From: JAZKHT01 sp040385245
Lineage (GTDB): Bacteria; Pseudomonadota; Alphaproteobacteria; Rhodobacterales; Rhodobacteraceae
Assembly (NCBI GenBank): GCA_040385245.1
Contig: JAZKHT010000001.1
Coordinates: 310,001 to 374,000, forward strand
Direction of reading: 5' to 3'
DNA: 64,000 nt
Shown here: positions 8,762-16,678 of the stretch, in pieces
How positions within the stretch are numbered: position 1 is the stretch's first letter
How the letters are laid out: every line of letters begins with the position of its first letter
Notes under the pieces: generated by a model
Told to the model about the DNA's origin: nothing
Seen by the model: only the letters and a program-made list of their open reading frames with translations
Databases searched by the model: none
Position numbers and translations under genes: made by a program

Positions 8762-9442
8762 TCAGGCGCGGGGTTGCTTGAAAAAGGCAGCGATACGCGC
8801 GGCCATGGTCTTGTCCTGCAAGGGCGTGGTCAGTTTGCCTGCGGCGGCGGCCATCAAATCGTCCGGCACGACGCCCTTGCCCCGCGTCTTCATCAACCCA
8901 TCCACGAATTCGGGGCGAAACTCGGGGTGGGCCTGCACCGTCAGGGCGCGGTCGTCATACAAAAGGGCGGCGTTGGTGCAGAAATCGTTGCTGGCAATGA
9001 CCTTGGCCCCGTTCGGCACGACGGTCACCTGATCGCGGTGCCAAGCGTTCAGCGTCATGGTTTCACCATCGAAATCATAGTCGGTGGCCCCCACAGCCCA
9101 GCCGTTGGCGTGGCGTTCCACCTTGCCGCCCATGGCCTGCGCCACAATCTGATGCCCAAAACAGACGCCGACAACGGGCACATGTTCGGCAAAAGCCGTG
9201 CGGATGAAATCCTCCAACGGTGGAATCCAGGGGTGGTCTTCATAGGCCCCATGGCGCGACCCGGTGATCAGCCAGCCATCGGCATCGCGAACCGAGGCAG
9301 GAAATTCCCCCTCTACAACCCGCCAGGTGCGAAAGGTGAACCCGTGCCCGTCCAGCAGGCGCGCGAACATGTCGGGATAATCGCCCATTTCGGGTGACAG
9401 GATATCGGGCGCAAGGCCGGTTTGCAGGATGCCGATCAGCAT
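8762..9442 (-). CDS. Class I glutamine amidotransferase-type gamma-glutamyl hydrolase
   Basis: A 226-residue GATase1 domain resembling the GMP-synthase glutaminase. The nucleophile elbow is VVGVCFGHQ with Cys94; His172 and Glu174 in AHPEF complete the triad. The start MLIGILQTG matches the beginning of the fold; upstream in-frame codons would add an unconserved 19 residues. Neither start has a strong Shine-Dalgarno. In a gamma-glutamylation pathway the expected role is removal of the glutamyl group from the oxidised product, as PuuD does, although PuuD belongs to a different GATase1 branch. Role inferred from context. Confidence 0.85.
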   Translation of the reverse strand: MLIGILQTGLAPDILSPEMGDYPDMFARLLDGHGFTFRTWRVVEGEFPASVRDADGWLITGSRHGAYEDHPWIPPLEDFIRTAFAEHVPVVGVCFGHQIVAQAMGGKVERHANGWAVGATDYDFDGETMTLNAWHRDQVTVVPNGAKVIASNDFCTNAALLYDDRALTVQAHPEFRPEFVDGLMKTRGKGVVPDDLMAAAAGKLTTPLQDKTMAARIAAFFKQPRA

Positions 9443-9535
9443 GGCGTGTCCGTGGTTTGGGTCAACTTCAACGTAATCCGCCGCGTACCCCTGAAACAAG
9501 GGGCGCGCGGGGTGGTGATCCTGACGCGTCCTGCG

Positions 9536-10876
9536 TCACACCGTATCGAGATACAGTTCCACAATCTCGCTTTCATTCAGCTCTGCTATGTAGTGCAGCT
9601 CTTGCCGTTTGGTCGAGACGAGGTTTTTGATCAACTCGGGGTGCAGGAACCGGGGAAGGATGGTGCTTTTCTCCATCGCGTCGATCGCCGTGGCCCAGCT
9701 GTCCGGGATTTGGGGCAGGTCATCCACCGCATAGGCGTTGCCGACGATGGGGCTTGGCGGTTCCATCGCCTGATTGATCCCGTCCAACGCAGCCCCGAGG
9801 ATTGCGGCCAGCATCAGGTAGGGGTTCACGTCGCCACCCGCCACGCGATGTTCCACCCGCCGCGCTGTCGGAGAGCCTGCGGGAATGCGGATCGCCGCCG
9901 TGCGGTTTTCATAGCCCCAGCAGATCGCGGTGGGCGCGTGTTTGCCGGGCACCAGCCGTTCATAGCTGTTCTGATGCGGCGCAAAAATCAGCGCTGAATC
10001 GTGCATCGCGTTCAGACAGCCCGCGACCGCACTTTTCAGCATCGCGGTGCCCTTTGGCCCGCCGCTGTCAAAAACATTCTTGCCGTCCTCGTCGATCAGG
10101 CTGAAATGGGTGTGCAGGCCGGACCCGGAGTATTCCGGGTAGGGCTTGGCCATGAACGACGCGGCAAATCCGTGACGCCGTGCCAGACCCTTGACCAGCA
10201 TCTTGAACAGCCACGCATCATCGGCGGCGCGCAGGGCGTCGTCGCAATGCATCAGGTTCACTTCGAACTGGCCCAAACCGGTTTCCGATGTCGTCGTGTC
10301 GGCAGGAATGTCCATCGCCTCGCACGCGTCATACAGATCGGTGAAGAACGTATCGAACGCATCCAGCGCGCGGATCGACAGGGTTTCCGCCGCCTTGCGC
10401 CGCTTGCCCGACCGGGGGCTTGCGGGAACCTGCATGGTCTTGCCGCTGTCGTCGATCAGGAAGAACTCCAACTCCATCGCGACGACGGGGGTAAGGCCGC
10501 GCTTTTTGAAGCGGTCCACCACTTCGCGCAGGGCGTGGCGGGGATCACCTTCATAGGGCGTGCCGTTTTCGCGGAACATCCAGATCGGCAGCAGCGCGGT
10601 GGGCGCTTCAAGCCAGGGCATCGGCATGAAGCCACGCTCGGTCGGTTTCAGCACACCGTCCTGATCGCCCTGTTCGAACACCAACGGGCTGTCGTCGATG
10701 TCTTCGCCCCAGATATCAAGGTTCAGAACCGAAAACGGAAACCGTGTCCCGTTCTTGACCACGTTGTCGGCAAATCGTGCCGGAACGCGTTTTCCGCGCG
10801 CCTGCCCATTCAAATCAACAGCCGCCACGCGGATTGTCCGCACGTCGGGATGCTTTCTCAGCCAGTCTTTCATCAT
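9536..10876 (-). CDS. Second glutamine-synthetase-family ligase, PuuA-like
   Basis: A GS-fold protein of 446 residues from MMKDWLRKHPDV; a GTG at 10897 would add seven residues and cannot be excluded. Motifs: VVAMELEFFLID, GQFEVNLMHCDD, GSGLHTHFSL and YENRTAAIRIPAGS. It is only distantly similar to the neighbour at 7369-8724, so it is not a recent duplicate. It is separated from the upstream permease gene by a 150-bp gap holding a perfect ATTTGATCAAAT palindrome, so it may have its own promoter leading the enzyme half of the cluster. Confidence 0.87.
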   Translation of the reverse strand: MMKDWLRKHPDVRTIRVAAVDLNGQARGKRVPARFADNVVKNGTRFPFSVLNLDIWGEDIDDSPLVFEQGDQDGVLKPTERGFMPMPWLEAPTALLPIWMFRENGTPYEGDPRHALREVVDRFKKRGLTPVVAMELEFFLIDDSGKTMQVPASPRSGKRRKAAETLSIRALDAFDTFFTDLYDACEAMDIPADTTTSETGLGQFEVNLMHCDDALRAADDAWLFKMLVKGLARRHGFAASFMAKPYPEYSGSGLHTHFSLIDEDGKNVFDSGGPKGTAMLKSAVAGCLNAMHDSALIFAPHQNSYERLVPGKHAPTAICWGYENRTAAIRIPAGSPTARRVEHRVAGGDVNPYLMLAAILGAALDGINQAMEPPSPIVGNAYAVDDLPQIPDSWATAIDAMEKSTILPRFLHPELIKNLVSTKRQELHYIAELNESEIVELYLDTV

Positions 10877-11004
10877 CTCACATAAGGCAGGGCGCACCTG
10901 ATGGCGCAGGCCCCATCCTTCCTTTGTTTGCGATCCGATCCCGTGTCAGCCCTGTTAAACAGGCCCACGCCGCACGAAAGCGGCTCCGGACGAGTGTCCG
11001 GCGA

Positions 11005-11016
11005 ATTTGATCAAAT
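11005..11016. promoter_or_regulatory. Perfect 12-bp palindrome ATTTGATCAAAT, candidate operator
   Basis: A perfect palindrome in the gap before the second synthetase gene. A related site, ATTTGATCATTT, lies before the transporter gene block (14464-14475). The two positions match the two likely transcription starts of the cluster, suggesting one shared regulator. The regulator is not identified. Confidence 0.4.
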
Positions 11017-11024
11017 CCAAGCTA

Positions 11025-11852
11025 CTACCGGATAAGCTGAGGACGCAAGCGGATTCTGGAACGGACATTCGCCGGAAGATGCCGGTTCAGATAGCGGTTC
11101 ACCCGCCCGAACACCCAGATCAGCAGCAACGTCAGGCAGACGAAATACACCGCCACGATCGGATAAGGGATGAAGGGGTTGAATGTCTTGTCCGCGAAAT
11201 ACTGCGCGTAATAGAGCGAATCTCCGCGTTGCTGGAACGCCGGAAAGCCGCTGAAATACACCAGCGTGGTGGCATGAAACAGAAAGATCGCCTCGTTCGT
11301 ATAGGCGGGCCAGGCCAGCCGCAGCATGGTAGGCCACAGGATGCGGCGGAACCGGTTCCACCCGGTCAGGCCGTAGGCATCGGCAGCCTCAAGATCGCCC
11401 TTCGGGATGGACCGCAGCGCGCCGTAGAAGATTTCGGCCGAATAGGCGGCGGTGTTCAGGAACAGCACAAACAGCGCCCCGGCCCAGGCCTTGGCCATCC
11501 AACTGGTGTGGATGGTCATCCCGAACACGTCGAACCCGGCCTTGGGCAGCAAGACGAACGCCTCGTAGGCCAGAAAGAACTGGATGAACAACGGAGAGCC
11601 GCGAAACACAAAGATGAACCATTCGGCAGGCTTGCGCAGCCACGGATTGCGCGCGGCCTTGGCCATGGCAATCGCATTGGCCAGAAAGAAACCGACCGCC
11701 AGCGCAAGCACCCCGAAATAGAGGTTCCAGATCAGCCCTGATCCAATCAGCGTGAATTGCTGGCACAGCGTGAAATCGGTGCGTGGCAACAACCGCTCAC
11801 CGATCCCGATGGACCGAAAGGCATAGTCGCCGATGGTTTGCCAGCAGCTCAT
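11025..11852 (-). CDS. Polar amino-acid/polyamine-type ABC permease, HisM-like
   Basis: A 275-residue inner-membrane permease with about five hydrophobic segments and the cytoplasmic EAA-type loop YGALRSIPKGDLEAADAYGLTGW that contacts the ATPase. The segment FRGSPLFIQFFL is typical of the HisQ/HisM/ArtM family. It overlaps the companion permease by 4 bp (11849-11852) and forms the second half of the membrane channel of the importer encoded up to 14366. Substrate is inferred from the adjoining amine genes, not from the protein itself. Confidence 0.9.
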   Translation of the reverse strand: MSCWQTIGDYAFRSIGIGERLLPRTDFTLCQQFTLIGSGLIWNLYFGVLALAVGFFLANAIAMAKAARNPWLRKPAEWFIFVFRGSPLFIQFFLAYEAFVLLPKAGFDVFGMTIHTSWMAKAWAGALFVLFLNTAAYSAEIFYGALRSIPKGDLEAADAYGLTGWNRFRRILWPTMLRLAWPAYTNEAIFLFHATTLVYFSGFPAFQQRGDSLYYAQYFADKTFNPFIPYPIVAVYFVCLTLLLIWVFGRVNRYLNRHLPANVRSRIRLRPQLIR

Positions 11853-12730
11853 ACCGTGGCCTTTCGCATCGCTTCACCGGCCATCGTCGCCTGCCCCTGG
11901 CTAAGCCGGGCAGACAGCCGCCCCAGCACGATTTCGGACCCGCGTGTCATGACCAGATAAAAGACCAGCAGGAAAAGGAAGTAATACAGCCGCCAGTCCG
12001 GGTGCGGATAGGCATAGGCGGTGGTCTTTGATCCGCCCAGTTCGCGCGCCCAATAGACGATGTCCTGCACACCCAGCAGAAACAGCAAGGGCGTCGCCTT
12101 GATCAGGATCATCCACAGGTTCGACAATCCGGGCAGCGCATAGACCCACATCTGCGGCACAAGGATGCGCCGGAACACTTGGCGGTGGCTCATGCCATAG
12201 GCTTCGGCGGTTTCCAGTTGCGCGCGCGGAACCGCCTGCATCGCCCCATACAGCACGTTGGCGGCAAAGGCCCCGAACACGATGGAAAAGGTGATGACCG
12301 CCAGAATGAACCCGTAGATCTGGTGATAGACCTGCGGCGCATCGCCGGACGGGATTTTCGCCTGCGGACAGACGCGGAATTCCAACCCCTGACGGATCGG
12401 TTCGGTCCACTCGGGGCAGCGGATCTGATGCAGGGTCCATTCCAGTGACTGGTCCAGCACGATCACGAAAAACAGAAAGAACACGATGTCGGGTATGCCC
12501 CGCACCATCGCGGTATAACCCTTGCCCACCAGTCGCACCGGCAGGATCGGGCTGCGCGCGGCCATCGCACCGCCAAACCCGAACAGCAACGCCGTGGGGG
12601 CCGTGACGGCCAACAGCACCAGCACCGTCAGGAATGACCAGTACATGCCAAGATGCTTGCCCGTGGTCAGGTAGCAGATCAGCCACCCGAACCCTTCAAG
12701 CGATGACGGATCGGCGCAGGATGCGAACAT
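11849..12730 (-). CDS. Polar amino-acid/polyamine-type ABC permease, HisQ-like
   Basis: A 293-residue inner-membrane permease. It carries VRGIPDIVFFLFFVI and the EAA loop YGAMQAVPRAQLETAEAYGMSH. Between about residues 95 and 135 there is an extra loop with two Cys (IRCPEW and RVCPQA), probably periplasmic and longer than in the classic family. It partners with the permease at 11025-11852 and starts downstream of a hairpin that follows the binding-protein gene. Confidence 0.9.
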   Translation of the reverse strand: MFASCADPSSLEGFGWLICYLTTGKHLGMYWSFLTVLVLLAVTAPTALLFGFGGAMAARSPILPVRLVGKGYTAMVRGIPDIVFFLFFVIVLDQSLEWTLHQIRCPEWTEPIRQGLEFRVCPQAKIPSGDAPQVYHQIYGFILAVITFSIVFGAFAANVLYGAMQAVPRAQLETAEAYGMSHRQVFRRILVPQMWVYALPGLSNLWMILIKATPLLFLLGVQDIVYWARELGGSKTTAYAYPHPDWRLYYFLFLLVFYLVMTRGSEIVLGRLSARLSQGQATMAGEAMRKATV

Positions 12731-12753
12731 GATGTGTCCCGTTCAGGGCAGGG

Positions 12754-12782
12754 TGCCCCCCTTCCGTAGCGAAAGGGGGGCA
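12754..12782 (-). repeat. Intercistronic hairpin after the binding-protein gene
   Basis: TGCCCCCCTT (12754-12763) and AAGGGGGGCA (12773-12782) form a perfect 10-bp stem with a 9-nt loop. It sits between the binding-protein stop and the permease start. Such hairpins commonly stabilise the upstream mRNA or terminate part of transcription, giving excess binding protein over permease. No T-run follows on the minus strand. Confidence 0.65.
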
Positions 12783-12807
12783 GGCCATTTCGATCAGCCC
12801 TGATGGA

Positions 12808-13533
12808 TCAGAACGTGACGGCGGCTTCGCCGAACCACTTTGTGATCAGCGTGTTCAGCGTGCCATCATCCTTCATCGACTGGATGGCGGCATCGAACTT
12901 GCCCTTCAACTCGGCATCGCCTTCGCGCAGGCCCATGCCGACGCCGCCGCCAAGCTGCACTTCATTTTCCAGCAGCACCAGTTCACCATTGGATTCGGCG
13001 GCGATGGGGGCCAGATAGTCCTTGTCGGCAAATACGGCATCAGCCTCGCCGTTGCGGACCGCTGCCACGGTTTCGTCCGGTGTCGCGAATTCCAGCACGG
13101 TTGCGCCCGACTCCGCCACATATCCCGCCTGAATGGTGCCGACCTGCGCCGAAACGACCGCGCCTTCGCCCACATTGGCATCCGCCGCCAGCGCCAGATA
13201 CGCTGACGAGGCCGGCGGGATGTAGTTCTGGGTAAAGTCGATCACCTTGTCACGCTCTTCGGTGATGCTCATCCCGGCGATGATGGTGTCGTAGTTGCCC
13301 GATTGCAGGTTCGGGATGATCGAATCCCACTCGTTCGTGACCCACTCGCAGGTCAGACCGGCGCGCTTGCACAGCTCGTCGCCCATTTCCTTTTCAAAGC
13401 CGTCAATCTCGCCCGCGTCGTTGATGAAGTTGTAGGGGGGGTAGGCCCCTTCGGTTCCCATGCGGACGGTTTGCGCTGCGGCCAATCCGGCGGTCAGCGC
13501 CAACATGGCGGTGGCAAGCATCAGTTTTTTCAT
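12808..13533 (-). CDS. Periplasmic amino-acid/polyamine-type ABC substrate-binding protein
   Basis: A 241-residue protein with a clear Sec signal peptide (MKKLMLATAMLALTAGLAAA, cleavage before Q). The mature part is of the SBP_bac_3 family: VRMGTEGAYPPYNFIND, then GFEKEMGDELCKRAGL and GNYDTIIAGMSITEERDK. This family binds basic or polar amino acids, opines or related amines. GGGGAG lies before the start. It is the second gene of the transporter block, after the ATPase. Confidence 0.92.
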   Translation of the reverse strand: MKKLMLATAMLALTAGLAAAQTVRMGTEGAYPPYNFINDAGEIDGFEKEMGDELCKRAGLTCEWVTNEWDSIIPNLQSGNYDTIIAGMSITEERDKVIDFTQNYIPPASSAYLALAADANVGEGAVVSAQVGTIQAGYVAESGATVLEFATPDETVAAVRNGEADAVFADKDYLAPIAAESNGELVLLENEVQLGGGVGMGLREGDAELKGKFDAAIQSMKDDGTLNTLITKWFGEAAVTF

Positions 13534-13586
13534 TGTCGTAACTCCCCTTCAGGTTTCGTTTTTGGTCAGTTCCGGGTCGCGCCTTA

Positions 13587-14366
13587 TCAGGCCGTTGCCG
13601 ACAGAAACCCGCGCAGACGATCGGTTTGCGGGTTTCCGAACAACCGCTCGGGCGGTCCTTCTTCCTCGATCTTTCCTTGGTGCAGAAAGATCACATGATC
13701 AGACACGTCGGCGGCAAGCCGCATGTCATGGGTCACAAGGATCATGGTGCGCCCTTCTTCGGCAAGGGCCTTGATGACGCGGACAACCTCTTGCTCCAAC
13801 TCAGGATCAAGGGCCGATGTCGGCTCATCAAACAACAGCGCGCGCGGCTCCATGCACAGGGCGCGGGCGATGGCGGCGCGCTGCTGCTGGCCACCCGACA
13901 GCATGGCAGGCCAAGCATCGGCCTTTTCGGCGATCCCGACCTTGGCCAGATATTTCCGCGCCGCAGCCTCCACCTCGGCCGGGTCGCGCTTCAGCACGGT
14001 CACCGGGGCTTCCATCACGTTTTGCAGAATGGTCATGTGGGACCACAGGTTGAACTGTTGGAACACCATCGACAGGTTCGTGCGCATACGGGTGACTTGC
14101 GCGCGGTCGGACGGGTGGCGGCCAAGGCCGTGGCCCTTCCAGCGCACAGCCTCGCCTTCGAATTCGATGTCGCCCTGCTGGCTGTCTTCCAGCAGGTTGC
14201 AGCAGCGCAGCAGGGTGGACTTGCCCGACCCCGACGATCCGATCAGCGACACGACATGCCCGCGCGGCGCGGTCAGATCGACACCCTTCAGCACCTCAAG
14301 GCTGCCATAGCTCTTGTGGAGGTCGGTGATACGGATAACAGGCGTCTCGGGGCTGGGGTCGGTCAC
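13587..14366 (-). CDS. ABC importer ATPase, polar amino-acid type
   Basis: A 259-residue ATPase with Walker A GSSGSGKS, signature LSGGQQQR and Walker B ALLFDEPTSALD. GTG at 14366 is the chosen start because recognisable sequence begins shortly after (VIRITDLHKSYGSLEVLKG) and no ATG is available; the longer in-frame stretch upstream looks non-coding. It is the first gene of the transporter block, about 100 bp after an ATTTGATCA-type site. Confidence 0.9.
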   Translation of the reverse strand: MTDPSPETPVIRITDLHKSYGSLEVLKGVDLTAPRGHVVSLIGSSGSGKSTLLRCCNLLEDSQQGDIEFEGEAVRWKGHGLGRHPSDRAQVTRMRTNLSMVFQQFNLWSHMTILQNVMEAPVTVLKRDPAEVEAAARKYLAKVGIAEKADAWPAMLSGGQQQRAAIARALCMEPRALLFDEPTSALDPELEQEVVRVIKALAEEGRTMILVTHDMRLAADVSDHVIFLHQGKIEEEGPPERLFGNPQTDRLRGFLSATA

Positions 14367-14463
14367 AGGGTCACGCGGCTGGTTGATCTTGGGGGTCGAG
14401 TAAGGCGCAGCTTTTGCCCCATTGCAACGCCCTTTCTGGCAAGTCCGCTGCGTCAGCCCGCCG

Positions 14464-14475
14464 ATTTGATCATTT
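14464..14475. promoter_or_regulatory. ATTTGATCATTT, candidate operator of the ABC block
   Basis: An imperfect version of the 11005-11016 palindrome, about 100 bp before the ATPase start and overlapping the stop codon of the preceding gene. Regulation is inferred only from the recurrence of the motif before both halves of the cluster. Confidence 0.3.
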
Positions 14476-15240
14476 CTCTGGCGCAAACCGGTTCGGTGCG
14501 GGTGGTGTGGGCACCGAAAGATAATCTGCCACCGGAATGGATATGATGCCCTTGATCCGCAAAAGCGCGCGGTCCGCAGCGCCAAGATCATCAATCGCCG
14601 CCGAAATCGCGGTGAACAGCGCTTGCCCGTCGCGGTCTAGGGCGGTGATATAGGGCAGGCCCGGCGTGGGGTCGGTCATGCCGACGACCTTGACGCGCGC
14701 GGCCATATCCTCCCATTCCGCCAGCATCGACCAAGTGACCGCATCCAGCGCCGCAATGTCCGCGCGCCCTTCGGCCACTGCATGCAGCGACAGCCGATGG
14801 CCGCCGGTTTCCAGCAGCGCGGGCAGGGTGATCCCCAGTTTTGCCGCGTGGGTCTGCGGTGCTGCCCATCCCGATTGCGACATCGCGTCGTTGTAAGCCA
14901 GCCCTGCGCCGTCAAACGCCGCCAGGTCATCGCGCGGATCGTCGGCCCGCGCCACGAACACCGACCGATAATAGCCCGGCGCGCACCCTGCTACCCCGTA
15001 ATCCGGCGTGCCCACCAGCGTCACATGCCCGTGCAGTTTCGCACGATACGGGAACCCGCAGGTCTGCGACAGCACCAGCGATGGGTCGAGCCATTGGTCC
15101 AACAGCGTCAGATCGCCCCGTCGCAGCGCCGTCGGGGCCGCGATCCCGTCTGCGCGCAACCGATCCCGCACCAAGGCCCACAGCCGGTCATTCGCCCCGG
15201 CGGTTTCGGGGCGGTCGTACATAGGCAGGGCGGCAATCAT
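14470..15240 (-). CDS. PhnD-like phosphonate/sulfonate-type binding protein without signal peptide
   Basis: The start MIAALPMYDRPE is fixed by a 4-bp ATGA overlap with the TerB-like gene. The 256-residue protein matches the PhnD/SsuA/transferrin-like fold: LSQTCGFPYR, VGTPDYGVAGC, RSVFVARADDPR, LAYNDAMSQSGWAAP and GRADIAALDAVTW. Members normally bind oxyanions in the periplasm, but this one has no signal peptide and no permease or ATPase beside it. It may be a cytoplasmic ligand sensor or may use an unrecognised export route. Function unknown. Confidence 0.8.
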   Translation of the reverse strand: MIAALPMYDRPETAGANDRLWALVRDRLRADGIAAPTALRRGDLTLLDQWLDPSLVLSQTCGFPYRAKLHGHVTLVGTPDYGVAGCAPGYYRSVFVARADDPRDDLAAFDGAGLAYNDAMSQSGWAAPQTHAAKLGITLPALLETGGHRLSLHAVAEGRADIAALDAVTWSMLAEWEDMAARVKVVGMTDPTPGLPYITALDRDGQALFTAISAAIDDLGAADRALLRIKGIISIPVADYLSVPTPPAPNRFAPEK

Positions 15241-15674
15241 GGCCGGTCTGCCCGCTGCCGCGCCTGTGCCGATTCCACATCCGTCAGCCCCAGCAATGAC
15301 GCGACCATGCGCAGCAGGCGGTCTTCTTCGGCATCGCGCAAGCCATCGGCCAGCGCCACCGACCACATTGCCTGCATCAGGGCGGTCCGGTCTTCCAGAT
15401 CGGTCGCGGCCTTCAGCGCACGGGTAAAGCGCACGGTGTCGGGGGCCTGTTCTTCCAGTTCTTCCGCCTCGGATCGCAGGCGGGCCGCCTCGAACGGGGA
15501 TAGTCCGTGGTGCGCCATCAGGATGCGGTCGATCCGTTCGACCTCTTCGGCGGAATAAAGGCCGTCCGTCCGGGCCAACCGCACCAGCAGCGCGGCCAGC
15601 GCCAGCCGCGCGTCGGGTTCGGGCAATCGGGTGGGGGCGGGGGCCGTCAGGCGGCGCAGAAGTGCATCTATCAT
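15237..15674 (-). CDS. TerB-family tellurite-resistance-like protein
   Basis: A 145-residue, mostly helical protein. The TerB-type pattern is visible in ALAALLVRLARTDGLYSAEE and again in AMWSVALADGLRDAEEDRLL: two repeats of a hydrophobic helix followed by an acidic, possibly metal-binding turn. Stand-alone TerB-like proteins are common in alphaproteobacteria and are not evidence of tellurite resistance. It is coupled to the PhnD-like gene by ATGA. Confidence 0.85.
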   Translation of the reverse strand: MIDALLRRLTAPAPTRLPEPDARLALAALLVRLARTDGLYSAEEVERIDRILMAHHGLSPFEAARLRSEAEELEEQAPDTVRFTRALKAATDLEDRTALMQAMWSVALADGLRDAEEDRLLRMVASLLGLTDVESAQARQRADRP

Positions 15675-15720
15675 GCCCCCGAAATAACGCCGCCGCGATC
15701 CTTCGGCAAGACGGGCCGGA

Positions 15721-16497
15721 TCACGCCTTGCGGAACGCCTGTGTCAGGCGGGCCGCCTCGTCCTGCATCCCGAAGGGCGGGTTCAGCACCCAGAGGCCGG
15801 TGCCGACCATGCGGTGACCGTCGCGGGCAGGGTGAAAGCGCAGTTCGTGCCGAAGCGACCCGGGGTGCGCGTCCATCAGCGCCTGTACCATCGGCAGATG
15901 CGGGCCATCCGTCAGGATCGGATACCACAGCATTACGCAACCGACGTTCCACTTGCGGTGAATCTGGCCAATGGTTTTGGGAATGTTGGCATAATCCGCC
16001 TTCACCTCGTACGACGGGTCAATCAGCATCAGCCCGCGCCGGGGGGTGGGGGGGCAAACGGCCAGCGCCATGTCAAACCCGTCGCGCGCCTGGATATGCG
16101 CCCCCCAAGGGGCAATGTTGTAGCGCAGCGCCGCCAGTTCCTGCGGGTGCAGTTCGGCCAGATGCATCGCATCGCCGTCGCGCAAGGAAAGGGCGGCGAT
16201 CAAGGGGCTGCCGGGATAGGCATCCGCCCCATACCGCGCCCGCACTTCCGCCAGCCGTTGCAGATAGGGGTGGCCTGGGGGAAACCAGTCCCGTGCCACG
16301 GCAATGCCTGCCGCCGCCTCGCCGGTTTTCACCGCTTCGGCCGAGGTCAGATCATACAGCCCACGCCCCGCGTGCGTTTCGATATAGCTGAGCGGTTTGT
16401 CCTTTTGCGTCAGGTACTCCAGCGCCCAGGCCAGCAGCGCATGCTTCTGGACATCGGCAAGGTTCCCGGCGTGAAAGGCGTGTTGGTAAGACAGCAT
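15721..16497 (-). CDS. rlmJ: 23S rRNA (adenine2030-N6)-methyltransferase
   Basis: A 258-residue SAM-dependent methyltransferase. The N-terminal signature MLSYQHAFHAGNLADVQKH is diagnostic for RlmJ. SAM contacts are around ETHAGRGLYDL and the catalytic motif IV is LIDPSYE, a Ser variant of the DPPY type. The enzyme methylates A2030 of 23S rRNA during ribosome assembly. The gene is alone, with 180 bp before pyrG in which no gene was seen. Confidence 0.95.
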   Translation of the reverse strand: MLSYQHAFHAGNLADVQKHALLAWALEYLTQKDKPLSYIETHAGRGLYDLTSAEAVKTGEAAAGIAVARDWFPPGHPYLQRLAEVRARYGADAYPGSPLIAALSLRDGDAMHLAELHPQELAALRYNIAPWGAHIQARDGFDMALAVCPPTPRRGLMLIDPSYEVKADYANIPKTIGQIHRKWNVGCVMLWYPILTDGPHLPMVQALMDAHPGSLRHELRFHPARDGHRMVGTGLWVLNPPFGMQDEAARLTQAFRKA

Positions 16498-16678
16498 GGA
16501 TCACCGGTAGCCGGGACAGGGCGCAGTGGCAAGCGGGGTGTGAACCGCGCACCGCTGCGTTTCCCTGACTTGCTGTTCTGTCTGGCGGATGAAGCCCTGC
16601 GCCGTGACGCCCATTTCCATCCGTGTCTATGTCGCGCCTTGAACGCGGTGCGGCGCTGCGTTTCGGTCCAAGGCTGAC

